Source: an uncultured Oscillospiraceae bacterium (GTDB lineage Bacteria > Bacillota > Clostridia > Oscillospirales > Oscillospiraceae). Taken from it: a stretch of 64,000 nt of DNA. The stretch lies in NCBI GenBank assembly GCA_934561515.1, contig CAKTGM010000004.1:1-64000 (forward strand). The letters are read 5' to 3'. The notes under the pieces are model-generated. The model saw only the letters and a list, made by a program, of their open reading frames with translations, was not told where the DNA came from and did no database searches. This document shows, piece by piece, positions 25,479 to 34,527 of the stretch; within the stretch, counting starts at the first letter, position 1; the number at the start of each line of letters is the position of its first letter. The translations under genes and the position numbers were made by a program.

Positions 25479-27425
25479 TTACTCCTCGACGGGAGCCTCC
25501 TCCTCGTTCAGCAGCGCGCGGATGCTGAGGGAGATCTTCTTCTTCTCCTCGTCGATGGCGGTGATCTTCGCGTCGACCATCTGGCCTTCGGACAGAACGT
25601 CGGAGGGCTTGTCGATGCGGCGGTCCGCAATCTGGGAGATATGGATCAGGCCGTCCACGCCGGGAACGACCTCAGCGAAAGCGCCGAAGGTCATCAGCTT
25701 GACGATGCGCACGTTGGCAACGTCGCCGACCTTGTAGGTGTTCATGAACACATCCCAGGGATTCTGGGTGCGATCCTTGACGCCGAGGGAGATCTTGCGC
25801 TTCTCGGGGTCGAAGGAGATGACGTACACGTCGAGGTGATCGCCGATGGAGACGACCTCGGCGGGGTTCTTGATGCGGCTCCAGCTCAGCTCGGAGATGT
25901 GGACCATGCCGTCCACGCCGCCGATGTCGACGAAGACACCGTAGGAGGTCATGGACTTCACGACGCCGTCGTAGTGCTTGCCGACCTCGATGTTCTCCCA
26001 GATGGCAGCCTGAGCAGCCTGACGCTCCTCGTTGAGCACGGACTTGATGGAGCCCACGACGCGGCGGCGGGCACGGTTGACCTCGGTCACGCGCAGCTGG
26101 ACCTTCTGCTTGACCATCTGGCCAAGGTCGGAGTCCTTGGGCATACCGCTCTGAGAAGCGGGCACGAAGACGCGCACGCCCTTGACAGAGACGACGATGC
26201 CGCCCTTGTTCACTTCGGTCACGATACCGTCAAGGATGGTCTTATCCTCAACAGCGGTCTCGATGTCTTCCCAGAGCTTGACGGCGTCGAGACGCTTCTT
26301 GGAAAGGGTGGCGTAGCCTTCCACGTCGTTGACGCGGACGACATAGGCCTCGATCTCGTCGCCGACCTTGACGACGTCCTCGGGCTTCACGTCGGGGTCG
26401 CTGCTCAGCTCGGAAACAGGGATGTAGCCTGCCTGCTTGCAGCCGACATCGACCTGAACTTCGGTCGTGCCGATGGCCGTGACGATGCCGGTCACCTTAT
26501 CTCCTGTATTTAGAGTCTTGAAAGACTTTTCAAGCAGTTCTTCAAAGGATTCGCTGGTCTCAGGGGCAGTGGTGTTGATGTTTTCTTCCGTCATTGTTGT
26601 TAATACCTCCATAATGATACTCGCAGGAGTAGATGCGCCGGCCGTCAGTCCCGCCACACGGCATCCGGAAAAGAATTCCGGTGAGAGCTCGTCTGCGGAC
26701 TCGATCTGGAGGACTTTCCCGCAGTTCTCTCTGCAAATCTCGGTCAAATGCCTTGTGTTGGCGCTTCTTCGGTCGCCCACAACCACCATCGCGTCTACCT
26801 TGGCGGAAAGTTCTGCCGCCTCAGTTTGACGTTTCTGCGTAGCATTGCATATTGTATCATTGATTTTCAGATTTGTACACTCTTTTTTTAGAAAATTCAC
26901 GCAACTTTCCCAAAGCGCACGAATGCAGGTCGTCTGCGCAAGCAAAACGAGGGGTAAATCGGCAAATTCTTGGTGATTTTCACCATATTCCGCAATTTCC
27001 TGCGGTTTTTCAAAGATAAGCGGATCGCTGCACCAGCTGACGATCCCCTGCACCTCGGGGTGGTTCCGCTCGCCGATGAGCACAACGCGGCGGCCTTCGT
27101 CCTCCGCTTTGCGGGCAAGCGTCCGGATGCGCTCAACGTGCGGGCACACGGCGCTCACGATCTCCGCCCCGCGATCTTGCAGCTGCTCGAGCGTTTCCCT
27201 TCTCTCGCCGTGGGCGCGGATAAGCACCGTCTCCCCTGCCATCGCCTGCTCGGGTGAGGTGATGAGGCGCATCCCGAGGTCCTCGATCCCGCGCACGACG
27301 CCCGCGTTGTGCACGATGCTGCCGAGCATCGCGCCGCCGCGCGCCCTTGCCGTTTCCTGCGCGAGCTTCACCGCGCGCTCCACGCCGTAGCAAAAGCCCG
27401 CGGTCTCAGCCAGAATGACCTTCAC
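25479..27425 (-). CDS. ispH-rpsA: Fused 4-hydroxy-3-methylbut-2-enyl diphosphate reductase (IspH) and ribosomal protein S1
   Basis: A single 648-codon frame. Residues 1-280 form IspH: [4Fe-4S] ligands Cys12 ('AGFCYGVERA'), Cys94 ('AVCPHVER') and Cys193 ('DTICNATQKR'), with 'AGASTPASII' at its end. After a short Glu/Thr-rich linker come about four S1 RNA-binding repeats (roughly residues 300-640; 'GYIPVSELS', 'RVFVPASQSG', 'GVDGMVHISELS' and 'GVDGLIHISQIA'). IspH is the last MEP-pathway step; S1 helps mRNA bind the ribosome or regulates RNA. This fusion is known from Clostridia. No frameshift or internal stop is seen. Overlaps plsC by four bases. Confidence 0.96.
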   Translation of the reverse strand: MKVILAETAGFCYGVERAVKLAQETARARGGAMLGSIVHNAGVVRGIEDLGMRLITSPEQAMAGETVLIRAHGERRETLEQLQDRGAEIVSAVCPHVERIRTLARKAEDEGRRVVLIGERNHPEVQGIVSWCSDPLIFEKPQEIAEYGENHQEFADLPLVLLAQTTCIRALWESCVNFLKKECTNLKINDTICNATQKRQTEAAELSAKVDAMVVVGDRRSANTRHLTEICRENCGKVLQIESADELSPEFFSGCRVAGLTAGASTPASIIMEVLTTMTEENINTTAPETSESFEELLEKSFKTLNTGDKVTGIVTAIGTTEVQVDVGCKQAGYIPVSELSSDPDVKPEDVVKVGDEIEAYVVRVNDVEGYATLSKKRLDAVKLWEDIETAVEDKTILDGIVTEVNKGGIVVSVKGVRVFVPASQSGMPKDSDLGQMVKQKVQLRVTEVNRARRRVVGSIKSVLNEERQAAQAAIWENIEVGKHYDGVVKSMTSYGVFVDIGGVDGMVHISELSWSRIKNPAEVVSIGDHLDVYVISFDPEKRKISLGVKDRTQNPWDVFMNTYKVGDVANVRIVKLMTFGAFAEVVPGVDGLIHISQIADRRIDKPSDVLSEGQMVDAKITAIDEEKKKISLSIRALLNEEEAPVEE

Positions 27426-28048
27426 AGCGCTGCGCCTCCCACCTGCTGTCCGCCGAGGGCGTAGGCACGGCGCAGCACCTCGTCTGCGATCGCCTGCAAT
27501 TCCTCCGACGTGCCGCGGCGGCCGGAGATCTCCGGCACATAGGGCCGGTCGAAGATGATGCGCGTTTTACGGAAGAGCTTTTTCTCCCCGTCGCAGAAGA
27601 CGGGCACGAGCGTCGCGCCCGCGCGCACGCCGATCATCGCAATGCCCGCGTGGGCGTGCGCGGGCAGACCGTCGTGGTAGCCAACGCCACCCCGGATGGT
27701 CGTCCCCTCGGGGAAGATGAGCAGGTTTTCTCCCTTGTGGAGCACCTGCATCGCAGTTTTGACCGACTGGATGTCCTTCGCATCGCGCTGCACGGGGAAA
27801 GCGCCGAGCGTGCGGATGAGCCACGCGAGCGCGGGCTTTTCAAAAAGCTCGGCCTTTGCCATAAAGTGCAGGTGGTAGTTGAGCGGAAGGCAGAGCCGGA
27901 TGAGCACGGGGTCAATGTTGCTCGCGTGGTTGGGGCAGAGCAGCACGCTGTTTTTCGGAAGGTTTTCGAGCCCCTGCACGTCCACGCGGTAGAGCAGGAG
28001 CAGAATTTTTCCGATGCACCAGACGAGCGTAAAGAAAATCATCTTCAT
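27422..28048 (-). CDS. plsC: 1-acyl-sn-glycerol-3-phosphate acyltransferase
   Basis: Makes phosphatidic acid from lysophosphatidic acid at the membrane. A hydrophobic N-terminus is followed by 'CPNHASNIDPVLI' (catalytic H-x4-D, His41/Asp46) and 'LLIFPEGTTIRGG' (acceptor binding). 208 residues. Overlaps cmk and ispH by four bases each in the common cmk-plsC-ispH-rpsA string. Confidence 0.95.
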   Translation of the reverse strand: MKMIFFTLVWCIGKILLLLYRVDVQGLENLPKNSVLLCPNHASNIDPVLIRLCLPLNYHLHFMAKAELFEKPALAWLIRTLGAFPVQRDAKDIQSVKTAMQVLHKGENLLIFPEGTTIRGGVGYHDGLPAHAHAGIAMIGVRAGATLVPVFCDGEKKLFRKTRIIFDRPYVPEISGRRGTSEELQAIADEVLRRAYALGGQQVGGAAL

Positions 28049-28722
28049 TGCAGCTTCTCCCGGATCAGCGCGAGCAGCGCCTCGCGGCTCTGCTCAAAAT
28101 CAAGCGTCGAGGTATCGAGGCGCACGGCGTCCTCCGCCTCGCGCAGCGGTGCGATGGCGCGGTGCATATCCTGCTCGTCGCGCGCGTTGATCTCGCGCAG
28201 CACGTCCTCGTAGGGCTTGCTCGTTCCGCGCTCGGAAAGCTCCAGGCAGCGGCGGCGCGCACGCTCCTCGGCCGAGGCCGTGAGGTAGATCTTCACGTCC
28301 GCGTCCGGCAGAACGACCGTGCCGATGTCGCGCCCGTCCATGATGACGCTCCTCTTCCTCGCGGTGTCGCGCTGCATTTCAAGAAGATACGCACGCACGC
28401 ACGGCAGCGCCGAGACGTTCGAGGCGTACATCGAGATCTCCGGCAGGCGGATCTCGCGGCTCACGTCCCTGCCGTCGAGCAGCATCCGCTGTCCGCCGTT
28501 TTCATCGAAGCTCATCTCGATATGGATCTCCTTGAGCAGCGGCGCGATCTGCGTTTCGTCCTTTGCGTTCAGTCCGCGCAAAAACGCCGCGTAGCCGATG
28601 GTGCGGTAGATCGCGCCCGTGTCGACGTGGAGAATGTTCAAGTCCTTTGCGACCGCCTTGGCAAGCGAGCTTTTGCCCGCGCCGCCGGGGCCGTCGAGTG
28701 CGATGGTAAAATGCTTTTTCAT
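28045..28722 (-). CDS. cmk: Cytidylate kinase
   Basis: Phosphorylates CMP/dCMP. P-loop 'LDGPGGAGKSSLAKA' near residue 10, 'HVDTGAIYRTIGYAA' for CMP binding and 'IMDGRDIGTVVLPDADVKI' (shared in cmk proteins) are visible. 225 residues, standard. Overlaps plsC by four bases. Confidence 0.97.
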   Translation of the reverse strand: MKKHFTIALDGPGGAGKSSLAKAVAKDLNILHVDTGAIYRTIGYAAFLRGLNAKDETQIAPLLKEIHIEMSFDENGGQRMLLDGRDVSREIRLPEISMYASNVSALPCVRAYLLEMQRDTARKRSVIMDGRDIGTVVLPDADVKIYLTASAEERARRRCLELSERGTSKPYEDVLREINARDEQDMHRAIAPLREAEDAVRLDTSTLDFEQSREALLALIREKLQ

Positions 28723-28759
28723 GTCCCTTTGACCGTTTCCCTCTCTGTTGTTCTCTCAA

Positions 28760-29995
28760 TTACTGCACTGAAAGCGCGTCTGCGGCCGCCTCGCCGGCCG
28801 CCTTGCCCGTCGCCCAGGCGATCTGCAAATTGTAGCCGCCTGTGTAGGCGTCCACGTCGATCATCTCGCCGGCAAAGTACAGACCCGCGACCTTTTTCGA
28901 GGCCATGGTCTTCGGGTCGATCTCCCCGACCTTCACGCCGCCGGAGGTGATGATAGCGTTCTCCACCGGCATGGGCGCGGCAACGTCGACCGTCCAGCGC
29001 TTCAGGAGCGTGCGGATCGTCTCGCGCTGGGCGCGCGTGATGTCGTGCACCTTTTCGTGCGGCGGGATGAGCGAGCGGTCCACGAAGGTATCGATCATCT
29101 TCTGCGGCAAAAGCGCGCCGAGCACGTTGCGGTAGTCGCTGTTCGCGCGCGCTTCAAAGTCCGCGAGCAGGCGCTTGTCGAGCATCTGCTCATCGAGCGC
29201 GGGCTTGAGGTCGATCGAAAGCCGGTAGGTCTTTTTGTCGAAATGGCGCATATGCGCGCTGGCCGACAAGATGAGCGGCCCGCTCACGCCGAAGTGCGTG
29301 AAGAGCATCTCACCGAAGTCGGAATGAATTTTCTTGTTGTTTTCGTAGACCGTCAGCGCCACGTTGCGAAGGCTCAGCCCCTGTAAGGGCGCGCAGTCGT
29401 AAGCCCTGAGCGGCACGAGCGAGCCGCGCAGCGGCGTGACCGTGTGTCCGAGGGACGCCGCCATGCGGAAGCCGTCTCCCGTCGAGCCGGTCGCGGGATA
29501 GGATACGCCGCCCGTTGCGAGAATGACGGCGGAGGCGGGATAATTCCCCTTTTCACCCTTGACGGCGGCGGTATGGCCGTTCTCCGGCAAAATATCGAGC
29601 GCGCGGTCGCGCACGAGCTTCACGCGCAGGCGCTTGAGCTCGCGCTCGAGCGCAGCGGTGATGTCGAACGAACGGTCCGACACCGGGAACACGCGCTTGC
29701 TGCGCTCGACCTTGAGCGGCACGCCGAGGTCTTCAAAAAAGTCGATGGCGGCGTAGCCGTCGAAGCGGGAAAAGGCGGAATATAAAAAGCGCGGGTTCTG
29801 CGGCACATGGGCAAGGAGCTCCTCGCAGCTGCTCTCATTCGTCACGTTGCAGCGGCCCTTGCCGGTGATGTTCACCTTTTTGCCGAGGCGCTCGTTTGGG
29901 TCGAGCAGCGTGACGCTCGCGCCCTTGCGCGCGGCGCAGATCGCGGCCATCATGCCGCCCGCGCCGCCGCCAATGACAACGATCTCTTTATTCAT
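28760..29995 (-). CDS. BaiN/HI0933-family FAD-dependent oxidoreductase
   Basis: A 411-residue flavoprotein. The N-terminal FAD-binding 'VIGGGAGGMMAAICAARKG' (19 residues), the 'GKGRCNVTN' motif, 'ATGGVSYPATGSTGDGF' and 'YFAGEMIDVDAYTGGYNLQI' near the C-terminus are diagnostic for the YtfP/HI0933 family. BaiN in gut Clostridia reduces bile acid intermediates, but many paralogues exist with unknown substrates, so only the family is called. Overlaps the RpiR-type regulator by eight bases and precedes cmk. Confidence 0.9.
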   Translation of the reverse strand: MNKEIVVIGGGAGGMMAAICAARKGASVTLLDPNERLGKKVNITGKGRCNVTNESSCEELLAHVPQNPRFLYSAFSRFDGYAAIDFFEDLGVPLKVERSKRVFPVSDRSFDITAALERELKRLRVKLVRDRALDILPENGHTAAVKGEKGNYPASAVILATGGVSYPATGSTGDGFRMAASLGHTVTPLRGSLVPLRAYDCAPLQGLSLRNVALTVYENNKKIHSDFGEMLFTHFGVSGPLILSASAHMRHFDKKTYRLSIDLKPALDEQMLDKRLLADFEARANSDYRNVLGALLPQKMIDTFVDRSLIPPHEKVHDITRAQRETIRTLLKRWTVDVAAPMPVENAIITSGGVKVGEIDPKTMASKKVAGLYFAGEMIDVDAYTGGYNLQIAWATGKAAGEAAADALSVQ

Positions 29996-30851
29996 CTTCT
30001 ACCTTCCCGAAAATGCCGAAGCGCTCCCACACATGGTCAAGCTCGGCGAAGGTGGAGGAAATATCCGCGCCCTTCTTGCTCGCAACGGCCAGAATGAGCG
30101 CGTTGAGCATGCTCATCGGCGCCGCCAGCGAGTCGACGAACGAGATCATCTCGTTGCGCACCAGCAGCGAGCAGGACGCCATCTGGTTGATGGGCGAAAG
30201 CTCGCTGTCCGTCACGCCGATGATGGTCGCGCCGCGGTCGCTTGCGAAGTGGATGGTCTTGAGCGCAAGTTCGCTGTAGCGCGGGAAGCAGATGCCGATG
30301 ACCACATCGCCCGGCGAGACGCGGAAGAGCTGGTCGAAGGTGCCGGCCGCTCCGCCCTGCACGAGCACGACGTTTTCAAAAATGAGCCGGAAGTAGAAGT
30401 TCAGATACCCTGCGAGGAAGGAGGAGGAACGGAAGCCCACGATGTAGATCTTCTTTGCGCCGATGATCGTGTCGACCACGCGCTCGAACTCCGCGCCCTC
30501 GGTCTGGTCGATGGCCATGCGGATCTTCTCAATGTCGCGCTGCAAGACGTTCGTGATGAGGTCGGAGCCGGCAAGCTCGCCGTCGGACGCCTGAATGCGC
30601 TGGATGCTCGTGAGCTTGCCGCGGATCATCTCCTGCAATGCCCGCTGCATACTCGGATAGCCCTCGTAGCCGAGCTGGGTGGCAAAGCGCACCACGGTCG
30701 ACTCGCTGACCTGCACGGTCTTGCCGAGCTTGCTGGCCGTCATGAAGGCGGCCTTGTCGTAGTTTTCCAGGATGAAGCGCGCGATGAGCTTCTGCCCCTT
30801 GGAAAAGCTGCCCATGTTCTTTTCAATATTATGTAAAATATTCTTCGTCAT
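29988..30851 (-). CDS. MurR/RpiR-family transcriptional regulator
   Basis: A 287-residue regulator: N-terminal helix-turn-helix (about 1-75, 'VSESTVVRFATQLGYEGYP') and a C-terminal SIS sugar-phosphate-binding domain (about 125-260, 'IYIVGFRSSSFLAGYL'). Family members sense phosphosugars and control carbohydrate or cell-wall recycling genes. ATG 30851 is chosen for its AGAGG. No sugar genes are adjacent; it is embedded in a housekeeping operon, so the target is unknown. Confidence 0.92.
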   Translation of the reverse strand: MTKNILHNIEKNMGSFSKGQKLIARFILENYDKAAFMTASKLGKTVQVSESTVVRFATQLGYEGYPSMQRALQEMIRGKLTSIQRIQASDGELAGSDLITNVLQRDIEKIRMAIDQTEGAEFERVVDTIIGAKKIYIVGFRSSSFLAGYLNFYFRLIFENVVLVQGGAAGTFDQLFRVSPGDVVIGICFPRYSELALKTIHFASDRGATIIGVTDSELSPINQMASCSLLVRNEMISFVDSLAAPMSMLNALILAVASKKGADISSTFAELDHVWERFGIFGKVEDE

Positions 30852-30864
30852 ACGATCGCCTCTG

Positions 30865-31575
30865 TCACTTTGATTTTGTAGCAAGGATCTCCTGCTCCGT
30901 CAGCTCGCGCCACTGCCCCAGCGGCAGGTCGCCGAGCGTGAGCGTGTGCTCGCGCACGCGCTGCAAGCGCTTGACGTGCAGCGAGCAGGCGGCGCACATC
31001 CGCCGGATCTGTCGTTTTTTTCCCTCGTGGATGGTGATGGAGAGCAGGGCGGTATCCTGCCCGGCCGTCAGCACGCGCACCTGCGCGCGGCGGATGGGCT
31101 CGCCGTCGAGCATCGTCATCGCGGCAAGTCTTTTCTCGCACCCGCGCACCTCGCCCGCAACGCTCACACGGTAGGTCTTGTCGACCTCGAAGCGCGGATG
31201 CAGCAGCTGCTGCATCCATTCGCCGTCGTTCGTCAAAAGGAGCAGCCCCTCGGAATCGAGGTCCAGCCGCCCCACGGGATAGACCCGCGCGCCGCAGTCC
31301 TTCACAAGCTCGGCGACCGTCGGCCGTCCCTTCTCGTCCGAGAGCGTGCAGACGTATCCGCGCGGCTTATTGAGCATCAGATAGCGCTTTTGCTCCACGC
31401 GCGCGATCGGCACGCCGTCCACGGTGATCTCATCGCGCGCACTGTCGGCCCGCTGCCCGATCATCGCCGTCTCGCCGTTGACGCGCACGCGCCCCTCGGC
31501 CATCCACTGCTCCGCCGTGCGGCGCGAGCATAGCCCCGCCTCGGCGATGAGCTTTTGTATCCGTTCTTCTGCCAG
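30865..31575 (-). CDS. rluB: Pseudouridine synthase RluB/RsuA family (probable CTG or other non-AUG start)
   Basis: Isomerises a uridine of rRNA. The S4 RNA-binding domain begins 'RIQKLIAEAGLCSRRTAEQW' and the catalytic Asp is in 'YPVGRLDLDSEGLLLL'. The first ATG (31503) would delete 24 residues of the S4 domain. The frame remains open upstream only to GTC-GTT-CTG, next to AGGGAGGGG, so CTG at 31575 is the likely start (236 aa). The preceding dacF stop codon forms part of this ribosome binding site. Family secure; start inferred. Confidence 0.87.
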   Translation of the reverse strand: MAEERIQKLIAEAGLCSRRTAEQWMAEGRVRVNGETAMIGQRADSARDEITVDGVPIARVEQKRYLMLNKPRGYVCTLSDEKGRPTVAELVKDCGARVYPVGRLDLDSEGLLLLTNDGEWMQQLLHPRFEVDKTYRVSVAGEVRGCEKRLAAMTMLDGEPIRRAQVRVLTAGQDTALLSITIHEGKKRQIRRMCAACSLHVKRLQRVREHTLTLGDLPLGQWRELTEQEILATKSK

Positions 31576-31587
31576 AACGACCCCTCC

Positions 31588-32709
31588 CTACGCGGCGAAA
31601 AGGTTCCAGAGCCGTTCCGCCAGCGGTGTTTTTTTCGTGTTTTTCTGCGCCTGCTTCTCAGGCGCATCGACGTTCCCGGCGCTCACGAGCGCGATGCGCC
31701 CGACCTCCGAGCCATTGCAGAGGATGATGAGCTCGCCGAGCGCCTGCCCCCGTTTTACGGGAAGGTCAAGCGTGCTAGGCAGCTCTGCGCGCACGCTGAG
31801 TTCCTCCCCTTCCAAAACGGGATAGAAAAAGCCTTCTTTCGCAACAGCCGTGACCGTCGCGCCATCGCGCGCGATCGCCCCGCAGCGCTCAAAGCGCTTC
31901 ACGGCGCATTCGCGCCTGCAAACGGAAAATCCGTAGTCATAGAGCGCGGTGTGATCCGCCCAGTCGCTGCCGTCGTTCAATGTGACGGCGATCAGGCGCA
32001 TCCCGCCGCGTTCGGCGCAGGTGACGAGCGTTCGCCCCGCGTCGCCGGTGTAGCCGGTCTTGAGACCGATGCAGCCGGGATACTTGGCGAGCAGCTTATT
32101 GTGGTTGGTCATTGTGCGCGCGCCGACACGCGCCGTGCGCGTGGAAGCGATGCGCGTAAACGTCGGGTCGCGCATTGCATAGGCTGCAAGGCGCGCCATA
32201 TCGAGGGCACAGGAACGGTGCCCCGCTTCGTCCAGTCCGCTCGGGTTTGCAAAGGCTGTTTTCGTCATGCCGAGCATCCTTGCCTTTTCGTTCATCCATG
32301 CGACAAACTGCCCGCTGCCGCCTTCTCCGCCGCAGTGGTCGGCGATGCACTCCGCCGCGTCGTTGCCGGACGGCAGCATCAGCCCGTAGAGCAGCTCCTC
32401 CATCGTGAGGACCTCTCCCTCGGCAAGATACATCGACGAGCCCTCGCGCAGATGGCGGCGCGCGACCGTGACCCGTTCTTCGAGCGCGCTGTGCTCCAGC
32501 GCCACAAGGCAGGTCATGATCTTTGTGGTGCTTGCGATGCTGCGCTCCTGCAATTCATTGCCCGATGCGATCACGCGTCCGCTCTCCGCCTCCATCAGAA
32601 CAAAGGCGGCGGCAGAGGTCTTGGGCGCGGCGGCGCGGCAAGTAATACTACTTGCCACGCAAAGCACCGCAAGAATCAAAGAAATACCGGCGCGCAGCAG
32701 CCGCGTCAT
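31588..32709 (-). CDS. dacF: D-alanyl-D-alanine carboxypeptidase (PBP5/DacF type)
   Basis: Trims the terminal D-Ala of peptidoglycan. N-terminal signal peptide (hydrophobic 6-24), then the penicillin-binding triad: Ser60-x-x-Lys63 ('IASTTKIMT'), SGN ('LPSGNDAAE') and KTG ('GLKTGYTGDAG'). 373 residues. In Bacillus and Clostridia dacF/dacB stand beside ytfJ and spmAB and tune cortex crosslinking; here ytfJ is present upstream while spmAB is absent. The localisation is extracytoplasmic. Confidence 0.95.
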   Translation of the reverse strand: MTRLLRAGISLILAVLCVASSITCRAAAPKTSAAAFVLMEAESGRVIASGNELQERSIASTTKIMTCLVALEHSALEERVTVARRHLREGSSMYLAEGEVLTMEELLYGLMLPSGNDAAECIADHCGGEGGSGQFVAWMNEKARMLGMTKTAFANPSGLDEAGHRSCALDMARLAAYAMRDPTFTRIASTRTARVGARTMTNHNKLLAKYPGCIGLKTGYTGDAGRTLVTCAERGGMRLIAVTLNDGSDWADHTALYDYGFSVCRRECAVKRFERCGAIARDGATVTAVAKEGFFYPVLEGEELSVRAELPSTLDLPVKRGQALGELIILCNGSEVGRIALVSAGNVDAPEKQAQKNTKKTPLAERLWNLFAA

Positions 32710-32751
32710 AGGATCACTCCTTTAAAAAGAATGCTCCTATTATGTCCCGGA

Positions 32752-33150
32752 TCAGTAGATATCTTTCTCCTCGCGCTTCTTCTCCGCAAACTTCTGCACG
32801 CGGTCAAGCACCTCCGGCACGAGGTCGAGCACGCGGTCGACCGTCGCCGCCGCGGGGATGGCCACGGGCATCACGCGCGTCAGGCCGTCCTTGACGACGA
32901 GAAACGCCACGGGGTCGACCTTGACGCCCGCGCCCGCGCCGCCGCCGAAGCGGGTCGCCTCGGTCTTGCCATAGTCGCCGCCGCCCGCGCCGAAGCCGAA
33001 GCTCACGCGCGAAACAGGGATGACCGTCACGCCGTCGGGCGTGGTGATGGGCTCACCGATGATGGTGTTGGAGTCGACCATTTCACGGATCTTATCCATC
33101 GTCGTGTCCATGAGGTCGTTGAGCGGCGTCTTCTTTTCGATGTTTTCCAT
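32752..33150 (-). CDS. ytfJ: YtfJ/GerW-family spore protein
   Basis: A 132-residue protein with the family signature 'NTIIGEPITTPDGVTVIPVS' and a Gly-rich 'FGFGAGGGDYGK'. In Bacillus the gene is part of the forespore (sigma-F) programme and affects germination. Paired with the DUF2953 gene upstream, the ytfI-ytfJ pair, and followed by dacF. Confidence 0.93.
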   Translation of the reverse strand: MENIEKKTPLNDLMDTTMDKIREMVDSNTIIGEPITTPDGVTVIPVSRVSFGFGAGGGDYGKTEATRFGGGAGAGVKVDPVAFLVVKDGLTRVMPVAIPAAATVDRVLDLVPEVLDRVQKFAEKKREEKDIY

Positions 33151-33168
33151 GAGATACGTCCTTTCTTT

Positions 33169-33858
33169 TTATGCAGTCAGTTTTCCATCCTGAGCTTCAC
33201 TTTTTTCGGCGGTCTCCGCCGTGCTGCTTTCCGCCTTGTCTCCCTTGTGCGCCTTGCGGAAGCGGCGATACCATTTGAGCAGCGGCGCAAGCAGCGCGCA
33301 GGCGATGAAAAGCCCGTCCCACACACGCATCGAGAGGCCGATCGTTCCCTCCGCGCGCGTTTCCTTCGCGCTGTAGTCCATGCGCAGGTGCAGCGAAGGG
33401 TCCGGGATGCGGAAGAGGTCTTCAAGCTGCGGCATCACGCCCCACATCAGGGCGTTTGCATAGCCGTAATGCTGTGCGATGTCCGCCGGGTCCTCGCCGC
33501 CGAAGACGACCAGCATCTCCAGCGGGTCGACACAAAGGCGCTTGCAGGCGCGCCTCGCCGTCTCCCTGAGCGCGGCAAGGACGACGCGGATCAGCTCTTT
33601 TTTCTCCGCGCGCGTCAGCTTTGGAAGCTTTCTCTGCTTCTTTTTGCCCGCGTCCTTTGCTTTTTCCTCGCCGCCGGATTTCTTTCCCTCGTCCGGCGCG
33701 CTCTTTTTTTCCTTTTCCGGCAGCAGCGTCATGCGGAAGGGGCCGATGAAGAGCGTCAGCTCCGTCTTCTCGCCGAAGCGCGCCAGCGCGCGCACGCGGA
33801 CGCAAGCGATGAGCAGCAAGATCAGCAGAATGACGCCGATCACCTTCAGCGCAGTCAC
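33169..33858 (-). CDS. DUF2953 protein (YtfI-like)
   Basis: A 229-residue protein with one N-terminal membrane span ('VIGVILLILLLIACVRV'), a Lys/Glu/Ala-rich low-complexity region (about 55-85), a conserved segment ('ARRACKRLCVDPLEMLVVFGG'), and a second hydrophobic span near 185-205 ('GLFIACALLAPLLKW'). DUF2953 genes accompany ytfJ in spore formers. Role unknown. Confidence 0.82.
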   Translation of the reverse strand: MTALKVIGVILLILLLIACVRVRALARFGEKTELTLFIGPFRMTLLPEKEKKSAPDEGKKSGGEEKAKDAGKKKQRKLPKLTRAEKKELIRVVLAALRETARRACKRLCVDPLEMLVVFGGEDPADIAQHYGYANALMWGVMPQLEDLFRIPDPSLHLRMDYSAKETRAEGTIGLSMRVWDGLFIACALLAPLLKWYRRFRKAHKGDKAESSTAETAEKSEAQDGKLTA

Positions 33859-33888
33859 TCGACCGCCTCCCTTCCCCGATTTGTTCGC

Positions 33889-34509
33889 TTATTCGCCCTG
33901 CGCCGCCTCGTCCTCTCCGGCGTTCAGCACGCTGGGGTCGAGGATCGTGCCGTCCTCGCCCATGCGGAGCTGACCGTCCGTTTCGATGCCCGGCATCTCG
34001 GGCAGCTCTTCGAGCGAGGAGAGATGAAAGTCGCGCAGGAATCGTTTCGTCGTGCGGTACAGCCTCGGCCGTCCCGGCACCTGCAAGCGCCCGCACTCCT
34101 CGATGAAGCCGCGCTCCAAAAGAAGGCCCATCGTGTACGAGCTGTCCACCCCGCGCACCTGATCGACGTAGGCGCGCGTCGTGGGCTGATAGTAGGCAAC
34201 GATCGTCAGCACCTCCAGCGCGGGCTGGGAAAGGCGCGCGGTCTTGCGGATCTCAAAGGCCTTGCGGATCACATCCGCGTAGTCGGGCGAGGAGCAGAGC
34301 TGATAGCAGTCCTCCATGCGGACGAGGCGGATGCCGCGCCGCTCGTAGGCGTAATGATCGCCGAGCTTTTGCAGCACCTGCTCCGCCGTCGGCCGGTCAA
34401 GGTCGAGGGCAAGGCAGATGCGCTCGATTTGCAGCGGCTCGCCGGCGGCGAAGAGGATCGCCTCCACCGCCGCCTCGATCTCGCGCAGGTCCAAAGATTC
34501 CAGAGTCAT
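33889..34509 (-). CDS. scpB: Segregation and condensation protein B
   Basis: Binds Smc with ScpA to form the chromosome-condensing complex. A 206-residue winged-helix protein with 'LSQPALEVLTIVAYYQP' and 'VRGVDSSYTMGLLLERGFI', the family hallmarks. The C-terminal tail is acidic and variable. Immediately downstream of scpA. Confidence 0.96.
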   Translation of the reverse strand: MTLESLDLREIEAAVEAILFAAGEPLQIERICLALDLDRPTAEQVLQKLGDHYAYERRGIRLVRMEDCYQLCSSPDYADVIRKAFEIRKTARLSQPALEVLTIVAYYQPTTRAYVDQVRGVDSSYTMGLLLERGFIEECGRLQVPGRPRLYRTTKRFLRDFHLSSLEELPEMPGIETDGQLRMGEDGTILDPSVLNAGEDEAAQGE

Positions 34510-34527
34510 AGTATTCCTCGTTTTTCG

